From positions 1-61,189 of the forward strand of contig WTHC01000039.1 in the NCBI GenBank assembly GCA_011523285.1: DNA of 61,189 bases, in the 5' to 3' direction. Positions within the stretch are counted from its first letter, which is position 1; each line of letters opens with the position of its first letter. Source of the stretch: Nitrosopumilaceae archaeon (GTDB taxonomy: Archaea > Thermoproteota > Nitrososphaeria > Nitrososphaerales > Nitrosopumilaceae). The notes under the pieces are model-generated. The model had not been told where the DNA came from. It was given only the letters and a program-made list of their open reading frames with translations, and ran no database searches. The position numbers were made by a program, and so were the translations under genes. This document shows, piece after piece, positions 18,490 through 27,319 of the stretch.

Positions 18490-18870
18490 ATGATGAATAT
18501 GACCAAAAAATTGATTGATGAAATAGGCAATAAATCGCGTGAATTTTATGAATTTGTTTTACCTCCAATTGACATGTACATAAATAATAATGATGATTTA
18601 ATAATTGAAATTGATATACCTGGTTTCAATAAAAAAGATATCAAGTTATCCATACATAAAAATATTTTGTCTATAGAAGCCAAAAAACAATTTAAAGATG
18701 AACGTTCAAATAATATCATCTGGAAACAAAAACCAAATATAATTGATAAAAAAATTTTGTTACCTGAGATTATTAAAGAAGGGATTATTGCGTCTGCAAA
18801 ATATTTAGATGGGGTATTAACGGTATCCATACCTAAAATAGACCAAGGTAAAAATATTACAATCGAATAA
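18490..18870 (+). CDS. Hsp20/alpha-crystallin family chaperone
   Basis: A 126-residue small heat-shock protein that binds unfolding proteins in the cytoplasm. The alpha-crystallin domain spans about 25-115, with DDLIIEIDIPGFNKKDIKL at its start and the closing beta-strand LDGVLTVSIPKI, the A-x-x-x-x-G-V-L signature in altered form. The N-terminal arm is short. It has a strong TATA-like promoter. It converges with the UbiB-like gene and the two stops abut. Confidence 0.9.
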   Translation: MMNMTKKLIDEIGNKSREFYEFVLPPIDMYINNNDDLIIEIDIPGFNKKDIKLSIHKNILSIEAKKQFKDERSNNIIWKQKPNIIDKKILLPEIIKEGIIASAKYLDGVLTVSIPKIDQGKNITIE

Positions 18871-20406
18871 CTACTTTTTTAAAAAAATAATCCCAGCAAT
18901 TAAAGAAACAACGAATCCGATAGTTCCGAATATTTCATTCATAGAATACATAAAAACAGAACCAATGAGTATTGAAGATGCGAATACACTAATTGCCATA
19001 GATTTGTTTTTTTTATCTGATGAGTTATTCACGTTTTGTTTACTTAAAAATTTGTGTAATTCTGAGATTATTGAAATTATTGAATCAGAGGATTTTGATA
19101 TATTTGAAATTGTATTATGTAGCTCACTTAGATATGCTTTTGTGTTTATATGATCTTGGGTTAATATTTTTTGTAAAATTTTAATAAGTTTAAACTCAAC
19201 GTTATGAGTTTTATATATTCCTTCTATAATAGATGTCATTCTAATGTACAAAGATAAATTTTTTGGTAAAATAAATGGGAATTTACCCATGGATTTGTTA
19301 ACTATGGATGTAAGAGATTGAATTTCATGTTCTGTTGGTTTTTTACCATGTAATGAATTTATTGACATGTCTATACTTTTTTCTATTATTGTTTTATCAA
19401 AATCAGGTATTAACATACCAAGTTTATACATGGCATTAATAGTTCTAGATGTATCTTTATCAATCAATGCAAGGTATAATCTTATTAATAGCATACGTGT
19501 CTCATTGTCTAATTTACCAACCATTCCATGATCATAAATTATTATAGATCCATCTTGCCCCACTGAAATATTTCCTGGATGCGGATCTGCATGAAAAACT
19601 GCATGACATAACAACATGGTAAAAAATATTTCGTGCACATCACGTACTAATTTTACTCTATCAATACCGTGTTTATCTAATTTTTCTATATCTGTAATTT
19701 TGATTCCTGGTATGTATTCCATAGTTAAAATATTTTTTGTAGAATAATCATCATATATATCTGGAACAACAACATTATTGAAAATAGATAAATTTTTTTT
19801 AATTAAATGTAAATTTTGTGCTTCGAGATCATAATTCATTTCTTCATATATTGTTTCTATAAACTGCGATAACATGGCACGTATTGATGTTTTTATACTA
19901 GAATCTATAAACCTGGTTATAAATGGAAGTACTTTTTGTAGTATTTGAATATCTAATTCAATAATCTTGTCAATTTCAGGTCTTTTGACTTTAATGATTA
20001 CTGTTTTCCCATGTAATTTTGCAAGATGTGCCTGCGCCAACGAAGCTCCAGATATCGCGTTAGGGGAAATATAATCAAATGCTGTTTGGCCTAATTCTGA
20101 GTCAATTACAGTTTTTATTTTAGAGAATGGATCTTGAGGTACTTTGTCTTGTAAGTTAGATAACTCAGAAAGGTATGGCTGAGGTAATATGTCAGCACGT
20201 GAAGATAACCATTGACCAAATTTTATATAAACAGGGCCTAACGACATAAAAGTGTTCAGGATTCTATGAGCATGCTTTTTATATTTTTTAATATTAACAT
20301 TTTTGCCCTTTTTTTTGATCCAATCACGCCGATCATATTTTATTGAAATTATAATTGGGATAATTTTAATAATTACTTTAATAATTCGAAATATTTTGAA
20401 TTCCAC
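18871..20406 (-). CDS. UbiB/ABC1-family atypical protein kinase-like protein
   Basis: A 511-residue ABC1/UbiB (ADCK) protein. The family-specific KxGQ motif is present (YIKFGQWLSSRAD), followed by the ATP-binding-loop region GASLAQAHLAKLHGK, the invariant Lys in IIKVKRP, the catalytic loop HADPHPGNI and the metal motif YDHGM. Two hydrophobic helices close the protein (about 465-510) as a membrane anchor. In bacteria and mitochondria the family supports ubiquinone synthesis; in an archaeon it may act on another quinone or lipid. The GTG start is followed upstream by a 122-residue unknown gene on the same strand. Confidence 0.9.
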   Translation of the reverse strand: MEFKIFRIIKVIIKIIPIIISIKYDRRDWIKKKGKNVNIKKYKKHAHRILNTFMSLGPVYIKFGQWLSSRADILPQPYLSELSNLQDKVPQDPFSKIKTVIDSELGQTAFDYISPNAISGASLAQAHLAKLHGKTVIIKVKRPEIDKIIELDIQILQKVLPFITRFIDSSIKTSIRAMLSQFIETIYEEMNYDLEAQNLHLIKKNLSIFNNVVVPDIYDDYSTKNILTMEYIPGIKITDIEKLDKHGIDRVKLVRDVHEIFFTMLLCHAVFHADPHPGNISVGQDGSIIIYDHGMVGKLDNETRMLLIRLYLALIDKDTSRTINAMYKLGMLIPDFDKTIIEKSIDMSINSLHGKKPTEHEIQSLTSIVNKSMGKFPFILPKNLSLYIRMTSIIEGIYKTHNVEFKLIKILQKILTQDHINTKAYLSELHNTISNISKSSDSIISIISELHKFLSKQNVNNSSDKKNKSMAISVFASSILIGSVFMYSMNEIFGTIGFVVSLIAGIIFLKK

Positions 20407-20407
20407 T

Positions 20408-20776
20408 TTATTTTAACTTTTTTACTAGATCATAACCTACATATCCTAATACTACCGCAGAGATAAGCCAGATCAAATTTTTGGAATTTTTGCTGCCGTT
20501 TTTGAGTATGCACGAAGAGAATTTGCCTCCAAAAAAAGATAATAATAATCCTGTTAATATTTCAGGCGCATCACAAAGTAAATGTCCTATGGGGTCTTTA
20601 CGTGGATCCTTTTTATCCATATGTACTAAAAAAGTATTCTCGTATTCACGTATATGTAGATTTCTGTATCTGTATTGTTTAATTGCGTTTTTTTTTAATC
20701 CGAGAAATGTTTCTTGTGCACCATCTAACATAAATTGTCGTATTTCTTTTGGCACAGAGATTTCATTATTTGTCAT
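20408..20776 (-). CDS. Unknown protein paired with the UbiB-like gene
   Basis: A 122-residue protein. The first ~70 residues are soluble and basic (QETFLGLKKNAIKQYRYRNL), then comes a weakly hydrophobic region (ILTGLLLSFFGG) and a C-terminal helix (LIWLISAVVLGYVGYDLV). It is one base upstream of the UbiB-like gene on the same strand, so the pair forms an operon and both products probably sit at the membrane. I do not recognise the family. Confidence 0.7.
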   Translation of the reverse strand: MTNNEISVPKEIRQFMLDGAQETFLGLKKNAIKQYRYRNLHIREYENTFLVHMDKKDPRKDPIGHLLCDAPEILTGLLLSFFGGKFSSCILKNGSKNSKNLIWLISAVVLGYVGYDLVKKLK

Positions 20777-20840
20777 AAAAAAATATTTGGGAGTATTTTA
20801 TATATTTCTAATTGTTGAAAATCAATACTGCCTTACTAAG

Positions 20841-20850
20841 TTATAAAATA
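20841..20850 (+). promoter_or_regulatory. Probable TATA box of the Nudix gene
   Basis: The sequence ttataaaata is centred about 26 bases before the Nudix ATG, consistent with leaderless transcription. Judged by eye. Confidence 0.5.
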
Positions 20851-20870
20851 TTTGATAATACCTATAATAT

Positions 20871-21410
20871 ATGGTTACGAATGTAAAAATAATCTCAAAA
20901 AATAAAATTTATTCAAATAATATTTTTGAGATACAAAAAAATGAGTTGATGTGGGACCAACAAATAAGAAAATTTGATATAATAAAACACAATGGTGCTG
21001 TTTCTATATTAGCATTAGAAAACAAAGATGTAGTTATGATAGAACAATACCGTCCTTCAATAGAAGATTACATTATGGAGATACCTGCTGGAACCATAGA
21101 AAAAAACGAGAAAATAAAAGAATGTGCAATAAGGGAACTGGAAGAAGAAACTGGTTATAAAGCTAAAAACATCTTTCATATGATATCATATTACTCATCA
21201 ATAGGATACAGTACAGAATTGATTCACTGTTATGTTGCAACTGGCATATACAAAAACAGTAATAGGTTATTTACTAGTGACGAAATTATAAATATAAAAA
21301 AAATTAGATTCAAAACATTACTTGAAATGATCCAAACAAATAGAATAAAAGATTCTAAGACAATATGCGCAATATTGTTTTATAATCAACTCAACAATCA
21401 AGTATTGTAG
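20871..21410 (+). CDS. Nudix hydrolase, ADP-ribose pyrophosphatase type
   Basis: A 179-residue Nudix enzyme. The Nudix box (residues 74-96) is complete: GTIEKNE, then CAIRELEEETGY, with the metal-binding glutamates in REXXEE. The preceding MEIPAGT and following YSSIGYSTELIHCY segments are typical of ADP-ribose pyrophosphatases (NudF group), which split ADP-ribose to AMP and ribose-5-phosphate. Substrate assignment is from family resemblance. It converges with the AbrB/PhoU gene and overlaps it by 13 bases. Confidence 0.9.
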   Translation: MVTNVKIISKNKIYSNNIFEIQKNELMWDQQIRKFDIIKHNGAVSILALENKDVVMIEQYRPSIEDYIMEIPAGTIEKNEKIKECAIRELEEETGYKAKNIFHMISYYSSIGYSTELIHCYVATGIYKNSNRLFTSDEIINIKKIRFKTLLEMIQTNRIKDSKTICAILFYNQLNNQVL

Positions 21411-22381
21411 TTAGGTTTTACAAGATCTGCTAGATCAATCCATGAATGTATTATTTTCTCCAACATGTGAATTATATCTAGATAATCTAATGGTATTTGT
21501 TTCGTGTTTTCTAACAAATATCTAACATCATATATTTTTTTTTGGTATTTATTATATAATTTGATAGCTTCTATTGCCAAGCATCTATTATTTAATATGA
21601 ATGCATCTATTGATTTTTGTTCTATCAAACCAAAAGATCTTGTCAAGTCATAAACTTTTTGAAGTTCTTGTTTTGATAGCGTAGTATTTATTAATAGATT
21701 TGCTAGATCGACAATAACATCACCGGTTGTTTCTAATATGTGAGCCGCAATTCTATAATCTAGAATATCAATATTTTCTAGATTAAATTTATTAGCTAAT
21801 TTTCTATCTACTATAATTGTACGTATTAATCGTACCAGTAGAAAATATTGTCTATCTACTTCATCGTCTCTAGTTGATAACGAATGTAAATTGGTGCGAT
21901 CACTCAAAGAAAATCCTAATAAAACAGTATTAAACATGCCAAGTTCTATTGTACTTATTCTTTTCAAAATTTTTTCTGGGTTTAATGTAGTACTATCTAA
22001 TAAAAATTGAAGATCTATATTATAGGAGCCTTCTTCTACGATCTCCATTCCTACTAATCTTCTCATGGAACCTCGTATTTTTTCACGATCTTCAGTAGGG
22101 ATTATGATATCTTTACTTTTTATTTTTATTAAATCATATCCTGACAAATATGCGCCTATTATATCTGCAATTATGTTTTCTTCAGTTTGAAGAGGGTAAG
22201 AAATAATCACTTCTTGTGAAACGTGTGTGTTTTTATTTATTGTGATCGATATATTGTTATTATTTGCTTCCAATTCAACTTCGTCACTTTTATGTAGGTT
22301 ATTAGTATCAACCCATTGTTTGGGAAGAGAGACCAATATGCTATTCCCTATTTTTTGTAATGTTCTAACGAATTTGGCCAA
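21398..22381 (-). CDS. AbrB/SpoVT-PhoU fusion regulator
   Basis: A 327-residue protein. Residues 1-45 form an AbrB-type swapped-hairpin DNA-binding domain (VRTLQKIGNSILVSLPKQWV). The remaining ~240 residues are helical and resemble the PhoU domain that senses or signals phosphate status. This fusion is widespread in thaumarchaea and other archaea, where it is annotated as a phosphate uptake regulator. The start is TTG. No phosphate transporter is adjacent, so its targets are unknown. It lies divergent from the CoA operon with about 60 bases between. Confidence 0.85.
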   Translation of the reverse strand: MAKFVRTLQKIGNSILVSLPKQWVDTNNLHKSDEVELEANNNNISITINKNTHVSQEVIISYPLQTEENIIADIIGAYLSGYDLIKIKSKDIIIPTEDREKIRGSMRRLVGMEIVEEGSYNIDLQFLLDSTTLNPEKILKRISTIELGMFNTVLLGFSLSDRTNLHSLSTRDDEVDRQYFLLVRLIRTIIVDRKLANKFNLENIDILDYRIAAHILETTGDVIVDLANLLINTTLSKQELQKVYDLTRSFGLIEQKSIDAFILNNRCLAIEAIKLYNKYQKKIYDVRYLLENTKQIPLDYLDIIHMLEKIIHSWIDLADLVKPNYNT

Positions 22382-22411
22382 TTTAAATCAGTATAAATAA
22401 TTTAAACCATA

Positions 22412-22420
22412 TTTTTATAT
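22412..22420 (+). promoter_or_regulatory. Probable TATA box of the CoA operon
   Basis: The stretch tttttatat is about 27 bases upstream of the pantoate kinase ATG, in the 62-base gap shared with the divergent AbrB/PhoU gene. Judged by eye. Confidence 0.45.
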
Positions 22421-22443
22421 TTTTAATTAAGTTTAAATTCTAG

Positions 22444-23349
22444 ATGAGTAAAGCTAAAGTAATTGCGTTTTGTCCAGCTCATATAACTGGGTTTTTCAAA
22501 CCAGAATTAGCTTTCAATAAACCTGAATTAATAGGCTCTACAGGCGTTGGTTTTTCAATAAAACAAGGCATAACTACATCAGTAACAGTAGAAGGTAGCT
22601 ATAAAACAAGCATTAAGATCAATAACATAGGATATAAATCAAATGACAACAAAGTATCAAAATTTATAGTAAATGAATTTCTTAAATTAACTGACAAGCA
22701 GTTAGTGATAAATATAACTCACAATACTACAATTCCAATAGGATATGGTTTAGGGTGTAGTGGAGCTGCGGCATTATCGTTATCACTAGCATTAAACAAA
22801 GCATTTAATTTTAAATATTCTAAAATTGAAGTTGGCCAAATTGCTCATAAAGCGGAGATTATATGCAACACAGGCTTGGGAGATGTTTTAGCTACATATT
22901 ATGGTGGTTTTGAAATACGTACAAAAGGCGGAGCGCCTGGAATAGGATCAGTTGAAAAAATACATATAAACAGTAAATCTATGGTAATAATTGGTTGTTT
23001 ATCTTCAATTCGCACCAAAAAATTAATTCAAAAGAGTAAAAAAGTTAGTGCGCTAGGAGATGAAATGGTGAATAGATTTTATCAAACCAAAGATAGTAAT
23101 GATTTTCAAGATATGTCATTAAAATTTGCACACCATATGAATATAATCACTCCTAAAATGAATTCTATAATTACTGAGTTACATCAAAATAAAATTAAAT
23201 GTGGCGTGGCTCTTTTTGGAGAAACTATATTCACTCTTATACATCAGAATATGGAAAAAAAAGTTTTAAAGATAATGGAAAAATATCAATGTACCATAAT
23301 CAAATCTAAAATTGATTATGCAGGAGCTAGAATAAAAAATCATGTATGA
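22444..23349 (+). CDS. Pantoate kinase (GHMP family)
   Basis: A 301-residue GHMP kinase that phosphorylates pantoate in the archaeal CoA route. The N-terminus AFCPAHITGFFKP and the glycine-rich ATP loop IPIGYGLGCSGAAAL (about 97-111) match the pantoate kinase group, as does LGDVLATYYGGFEIRTKGGAPG. It is first in a four-gene operon and overlaps phosphopantothenate synthetase by eight bases. This context separates it from mevalonate or homoserine kinases. Confidence 0.92.
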   Translation: MSKAKVIAFCPAHITGFFKPELAFNKPELIGSTGVGFSIKQGITTSVTVEGSYKTSIKINNIGYKSNDNKVSKFIVNEFLKLTDKQLVINITHNTTIPIGYGLGCSGAAALSLSLALNKAFNFKYSKIEVGQIAHKAEIICNTGLGDVLATYYGGFEIRTKGGAPGIGSVEKIHINSKSMVIIGCLSSIRTKKLIQKSKKVSALGDEMVNRFYQTKDSNDFQDMSLKFAHHMNIITPKMNSIITELHQNKIKCGVALFGETIFTLIHQNMEKKVLKIMEKYQCTIIKSKIDYAGARIKNHV

Positions 23350-24124
23350 CATTAATGCTATAAATCTTCCAAAAAATCATCCTAGATTAAAATCATTATT
23401 AATAAGAGATAAGCTTGTTGCGGGATTCAAGAATGGGCTTGTAGTACAACAAGGCTTAATGGCACATGGACGTGGAGAAGCTTTTGATTATTTATTGGGC
23501 GAAAAAAGTATGAAGTATGCTAAATTAGCAATAAAAACTGCAGCTGCTGTTTTATTTTTAGCAAAATTACCAATAATTTCAGTGAATGGAAATATTGCAG
23601 CGTTATGCCCAAGAGAAATTGTAGAGTTATCAAATATAACCAATACTAAAATTGAAGTCAATTTATTTTATCACAACGAAAAACGAAAGCAAGCTATTGC
23701 AAATAATCTAAAAAAACATGGTGCAAAGGAAATATTGGGTATGAAAATCGAATCACACAAACATATCAAAGGTTTAGAGAGCAGTAGAAAAGTTGTAGAT
23801 AAGGATGGAATTTATAAAGCTGATGTTGTTTTAGTGCCTTTGGAAGATGGAGATAGGTGTATAAAACTAAAACAACTAGGAAAAACAATAATTACATTTG
23901 ACTTAAATCCATTTTCACGAACATCACAAACAGCAGATATAACAATAATAGATAATGTAGTTAGAGGGATTATTGAATTAATTAGAATAAGCAAAAAAAT
24001 ATCAAACAAAGATGATAAATATTTGAGAAAAATAGTCAATGATTTTGATAATAAAAAAAATATAGCTCTTAGTATATTACAAATTAATAACAACTTACTA
24101 AAGAACATAATTAATTATGAATAG
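23342..24124 (+). CDS. 4-phosphopantoate--beta-alanine ligase (phosphopantothenate synthetase)
   Basis: A 260-residue member of the archaeal phosphopantothenate synthetase family (formerly DUF137). It joins phosphopantoate and beta-alanine using ATP. Recognisable stretches are HPRLKSLLIRDKLVAGFKNG, HGRGEAFDYLLGE and, near the end, the conserved ITFDLNPFSRTSQTADITI. It overlaps pantoate kinase and panB by eight bases each, completing the archaeal replacement for bacterial PanC/PanK. Confidence 0.93.
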   Translation: MYDINAINLPKNHPRLKSLLIRDKLVAGFKNGLVVQQGLMAHGRGEAFDYLLGEKSMKYAKLAIKTAAAVLFLAKLPIISVNGNIAALCPREIVELSNITNTKIEVNLFYHNEKRKQAIANNLKKHGAKEILGMKIESHKHIKGLESSRKVVDKDGIYKADVVLVPLEDGDRCIKLKQLGKTIITFDLNPFSRTSQTADITIIDNVVRGIIELIRISKKISNKDDKYLRKIVNDFDNKKNIALSILQINNNLLKNIINYE

Positions 24125-24950
24125 ATCTATACACGATATAGTTAATCAGAAAAAACAAAAAAAAATATCTGCAATTACTAGTTATGATTATACAATGGCA
24201 TCACTTTGTGACGAAGCTGGAATTGATTTAATTTTAGTTGGAGATAGCGCCGGAGTGGTTATGTTAGGTTATGAAAATACTATTCCAGTCAAGATGAGAG
24301 ATATGTGTTTATTTACCGAAGCTGTAAACAGGGCAACTAAAAATGCAGTAGTTGTTTCAGATCTACCTTTTAGATCATATAACAACATATCACAATCGAT
24401 AAATAATTCACGAAGACTTATAGCGTCAGGTGCTGATGCAATTAAAATAGAAGGCGGATCTCAAATAACAAATAAAATAAAAGCGATAACAGGAAAAGGG
24501 ATTTCAGTTATGGGACATATAGGCTTACAACCACAAACTATGATTCATGAAAAACGTAGAATACGTGGAGATACTAAAACAGAGGCAGTTAGTCTTATTG
24601 AAGATGCAAGGTTACTTGAGAAATCAGGAGTGTTTTGTATAATACTAGAAATGATAAATTACGAAGTTGCAAAAATAATAACAAATAGTGTAGAAATACC
24701 AACAATAGGTATAGGATCTGGAAGTTATTGCGATGGACAGATATTAGTTATTCATGATATGTTAGGTCTTTATGACAAAGTTAAATTCAAGTTTGTAAAA
24801 AAATATCTGTCACTATCACATGACATAATTAATGCCATCAAAATGTACAAAAATGAAATAGAACAAAATGAATTTCCAAGCACTAGTAATTGTTTTTCTA
24901 TGAAGCAAACAGAATATCAAAAATTAAAAAAGCTATACGGTGTTAATTAA
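24117..24950 (+). CDS. panB: 3-methyl-2-oxobutanoate hydroxymethyltransferase
   Basis: A 277-residue TIM-barrel enzyme making ketopantoate from ketoisovalerate and methylene-tetrahydrofolate-type cofactor. Motifs include SYDYTMASLCDEAGID, LVGDSAGVVMLGYENT with the metal-binding Asp, DLPFRSY, and MGHIGLQPQ. Length is normal. It ends exactly one base before the coaBC start, so it is part of the CoA operon. The neighbouring genes supply the next steps. Confidence 0.95.
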   Translation: MNRSIHDIVNQKKQKKISAITSYDYTMASLCDEAGIDLILVGDSAGVVMLGYENTIPVKMRDMCLFTEAVNRATKNAVVVSDLPFRSYNNISQSINNSRRLIASGADAIKIEGGSQITNKIKAITGKGISVMGHIGLQPQTMIHEKRRIRGDTKTEAVSLIEDARLLEKSGVFCIILEMINYEVAKIITNSVEIPTIGIGSGSYCDGQILVIHDMLGLYDKVKFKFVKKYLSLSHDIINAIKMYKNEIEQNEFPSTSNCFSMKQTEYQKLKKLYGVN

Positions 24951-26201
24951 TTGAAAAATCTTAATGAGCATCCGTCTCATGACATTATAGGCACACATGG
25001 CATTGAATTATTAGATAAGAAAATAATATTATGTATTGGTGGCAGCGTGGCAGTCTATAAAGCTATAGAATTAGCTAGATTACTGATGAGGCATGGAGCA
25101 GATGTAATATGTGTTATGAGTAAATCAGCTACCAAACTAATAAACTCAAATTATTTCAAATGGGCAACAGGAAATTATGTTATCACAGAATTGAGTGGAG
25201 AGTTAGAACATATTAAATTAGCAGATTACAAAAAATCAGATTGCATTGTAGTTTATCCTTCCACAGCTAATATAGCGGGAAAATTAGCAAATGGGATATC
25301 AGATAGCTTATTATCTACAATTTTAATGGTGGGACTTGGAGCTAATATTCCGATATTCATGGCCCTTGCAATGCATGAGTCTATGTATAAGAATATAGCA
25401 GTAACTAAAAACATTAATTTTTTGAGAGATAAAGTGAATATCATAGAATCTAACATCGATGAGGGTAAAGCAAAGATTCCAAATCCTGAAAAAGTAACGA
25501 AATGCGTTATTGAGAGAATTACTCAAAAATCTATTTTAGCAGATAAACGTATTTTAGTTACAGCTGGAGCTACAATAGAATATATTGATCCAATAAAGGT
25601 TATTACTAATAATAGTACTGGAAAAACTGGAGTGCTATTTGCGAAAGAAATGGCAGAACATGGCGCAGATGTTACTTTGATATATGCACATGGATCTGAA
25701 AATCCTCCAAATGGAGTAAAAGTAATACGTGTAAACACTACTAATGAGATGTTCGAGTCAATAAAACAAGAAATGAAAAATAAAATAGATGTTGCTGTGT
25801 TAGCATCTGCAGTATCAGATTATAGACCAAGTAGAATTAACAAATCTAAGATCAAATCTACTAAAATAAATTTAAAATTGAATCGTACTATTAAGATAAT
25901 AGATCATATCAAAAAAATTCAAAACGATGTTTTTCTGGTTGGTTTTAAGGCAGAAGCTTGCGTTTCTAAAAATACTCTAATCAAAACAGCAAAACAAAAA
26001 ATGATAGATTCTAATTCGGATATGATAGTAGCTAATGACATTGGAGATACAAAATACAAAAATAATCCAGATTATAATGATGTTACTATAATAAATAATA
26101 AATCAGTAGTCAATACAGGATGGACTACAAAATCTAACATAGTAAAAATAATTGTGAAAATCATCATACAGAACATTCATAATAAATCATCATCATTATA
26201 A
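24951..26201 (+). CDS. coaBC: Bifunctional phosphopantothenoylcysteine synthetase/decarboxylase
   Basis: A 416-residue fusion. The N-terminal flavoprotein decarboxylase domain (~20-190) starts IILCIGGSVAVYKAIELARLL and contains the substrate segment YPSTANIAGKLANGISD and ALAMHESMY, the archaeal form of PXMNXXMW. The C-terminal ligase domain starts ILVTAGATIEYIDPIKVITN and carries NSTGKTG and AVSDYRP. Together they convert phosphopantothenate to phosphopantetheine. The start is a TTG directly after the panB stop. It ends overlapping the convergent M24 peptidase gene by six bases. Confidence 0.94.
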   Translation: MKNLNEHPSHDIIGTHGIELLDKKIILCIGGSVAVYKAIELARLLMRHGADVICVMSKSATKLINSNYFKWATGNYVITELSGELEHIKLADYKKSDCIVVYPSTANIAGKLANGISDSLLSTILMVGLGANIPIFMALAMHESMYKNIAVTKNINFLRDKVNIIESNIDEGKAKIPNPEKVTKCVIERITQKSILADKRILVTAGATIEYIDPIKVITNNSTGKTGVLFAKEMAEHGADVTLIYAHGSENPPNGVKVIRVNTTNEMFESIKQEMKNKIDVAVLASAVSDYRPSRINKSKIKSTKINLKLNRTIKIIDHIKKIQNDVFLVGFKAEACVSKNTLIKTAKQKMIDSNSDMIVANDIGDTKYKNNPDYNDVTIINNKSVVNTGWTTKSNIVKIIVKIIIQNIHNKSSSL

Positions 26202-27254
26202 AATTAATAGATCTTTTGTGAATTTATGTAACAAAACATATTTGTCTGTTACGATGAGAGAATCTTCAATTCTAACGCCTAATTTATGTGGTATATAAAT
26301 TCCAGGCTCTATGGTGATCACCATATTACGGTTTAACTTTGTTTGATTAGTAGACGATATTATTGGTGATTCATGTACGTCTATACCTATACCATGTCCA
26401 GTAGAATGAATAAAATATTCTCCATATTTATGCGAACTAATATAGTCTCTACATGTTTTGTCTATGTAACTGCATATGACTCCATTACGTACATTATCAA
26501 CACCATACGATTGAGAAGTTTTCACAATGTCATAGATTTGTTTTGCAGTTTCAGAAACTGCGCCCAACCCAAATGTACGAGTAGCATCAGATACATATCC
26601 TTTATATCTCAATGTAAGATCAACTACAACTAAATCACCACTATTAAATTTTCTATGTGTGACTTGCGCATGCGGTAATGCAGCATTTGGACCACCAGCA
26701 ATGATCAAAGGGTTAATTGTAAATTTGTAGCCAGTATCAAACATCTCGTATTCCATAGCTTTAGACATTAGAAATGTTTGTAATTCATTTTCAGTTTGTC
26801 CAATTTGTATTTTATTTGCACAAATATCAAATAAATTATCTATTATAGCAGCAGCTTTTTGAAGTATATTTATTTCCTTTGTATCTTTGATTAAACGTGA
26901 GTTAAAAAATGGATCTGTAGATCTGACTATATCAGATTTGAGATTTAAATTTTTGAGTACTTCATAATCATCACAGTCAGTACATATTTTACAATTTTTA
27001 GTTGTTGAAAGTAATGATCGGATCAGATCATTTCGTGTTGATTTTATAATAGTGCAATCTATGGATTCTGTTCTCGCTCTATATTCTTCCAGTTCTGATG
27101 TTATTATTACAGTATCTAATGTATTTTTTAATATAGCTATACATTCTCCCCAAAATCCAGTCATATAAAAAATATTCTCTGGTGAAAAAGCCACTAATGT
27201 ATCACAACCAATTGCCAATGCGTGATTGATGAGATTCTGTCTACGATTTTTCAT
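26196..27254 (-). CDS. M24 metallopeptidase (Xaa-Pro aminopeptidase type)
   Basis: A 352-residue pita-bread peptidase. The N-terminal creatinase-like domain covers ~1-125. The C-terminal catalytic domain has all five metal ligands: D212 and D223, H287 in HSTGHGIG, E316 in TIEPG and E330 in RIED. This pattern with the HAQVTHRKF segment fits Xaa-Pro dipeptidase/aminopeptidase rather than methionine aminopeptidase. It would release N-terminal residues next to proline. It is divergent from the PP-loop gene. Confidence 0.92.
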   Translation of the reverse strand: MKNRRQNLINHALAIGCDTLVAFSPENIFYMTGFWGECIAILKNTLDTVIITSELEEYRARTESIDCTIIKSTRNDLIRSLLSTTKNCKICTDCDDYEVLKNLNLKSDIVRSTDPFFNSRLIKDTKEINILQKAAAIIDNLFDICANKIQIGQTENELQTFLMSKAMEYEMFDTGYKFTINPLIIAGGPNAALPHAQVTHRKFNSGDLVVVDLTLRYKGYVSDATRTFGLGAVSETAKQIYDIVKTSQSYGVDNVRNGVICSYIDKTCRDYISSHKYGEYFIHSTGHGIGIDVHESPIISSTNQTKLNRNMVITIEPGIYIPHKLGVRIEDSLIVTDKYVLLHKFTKDLLIL

Positions 27255-27285
27255 GATATTATTTTGCTATTTGTGTTTGTAAAGT

Positions 27286-27296
27286 TTTATAATATA
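27286..27296 (+). promoter_or_regulatory. Probable TATA box of the PP-loop thiouridylase-like gene
   Basis: The stretch tttataatata lies about 24-34 bases before the ATG at 27320 in a 65-base divergent gap. Judged by eye. Confidence 0.4.
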
Positions 27297-27319
27297 ATAT
27301 ATTGATAATTGTTTAGATC

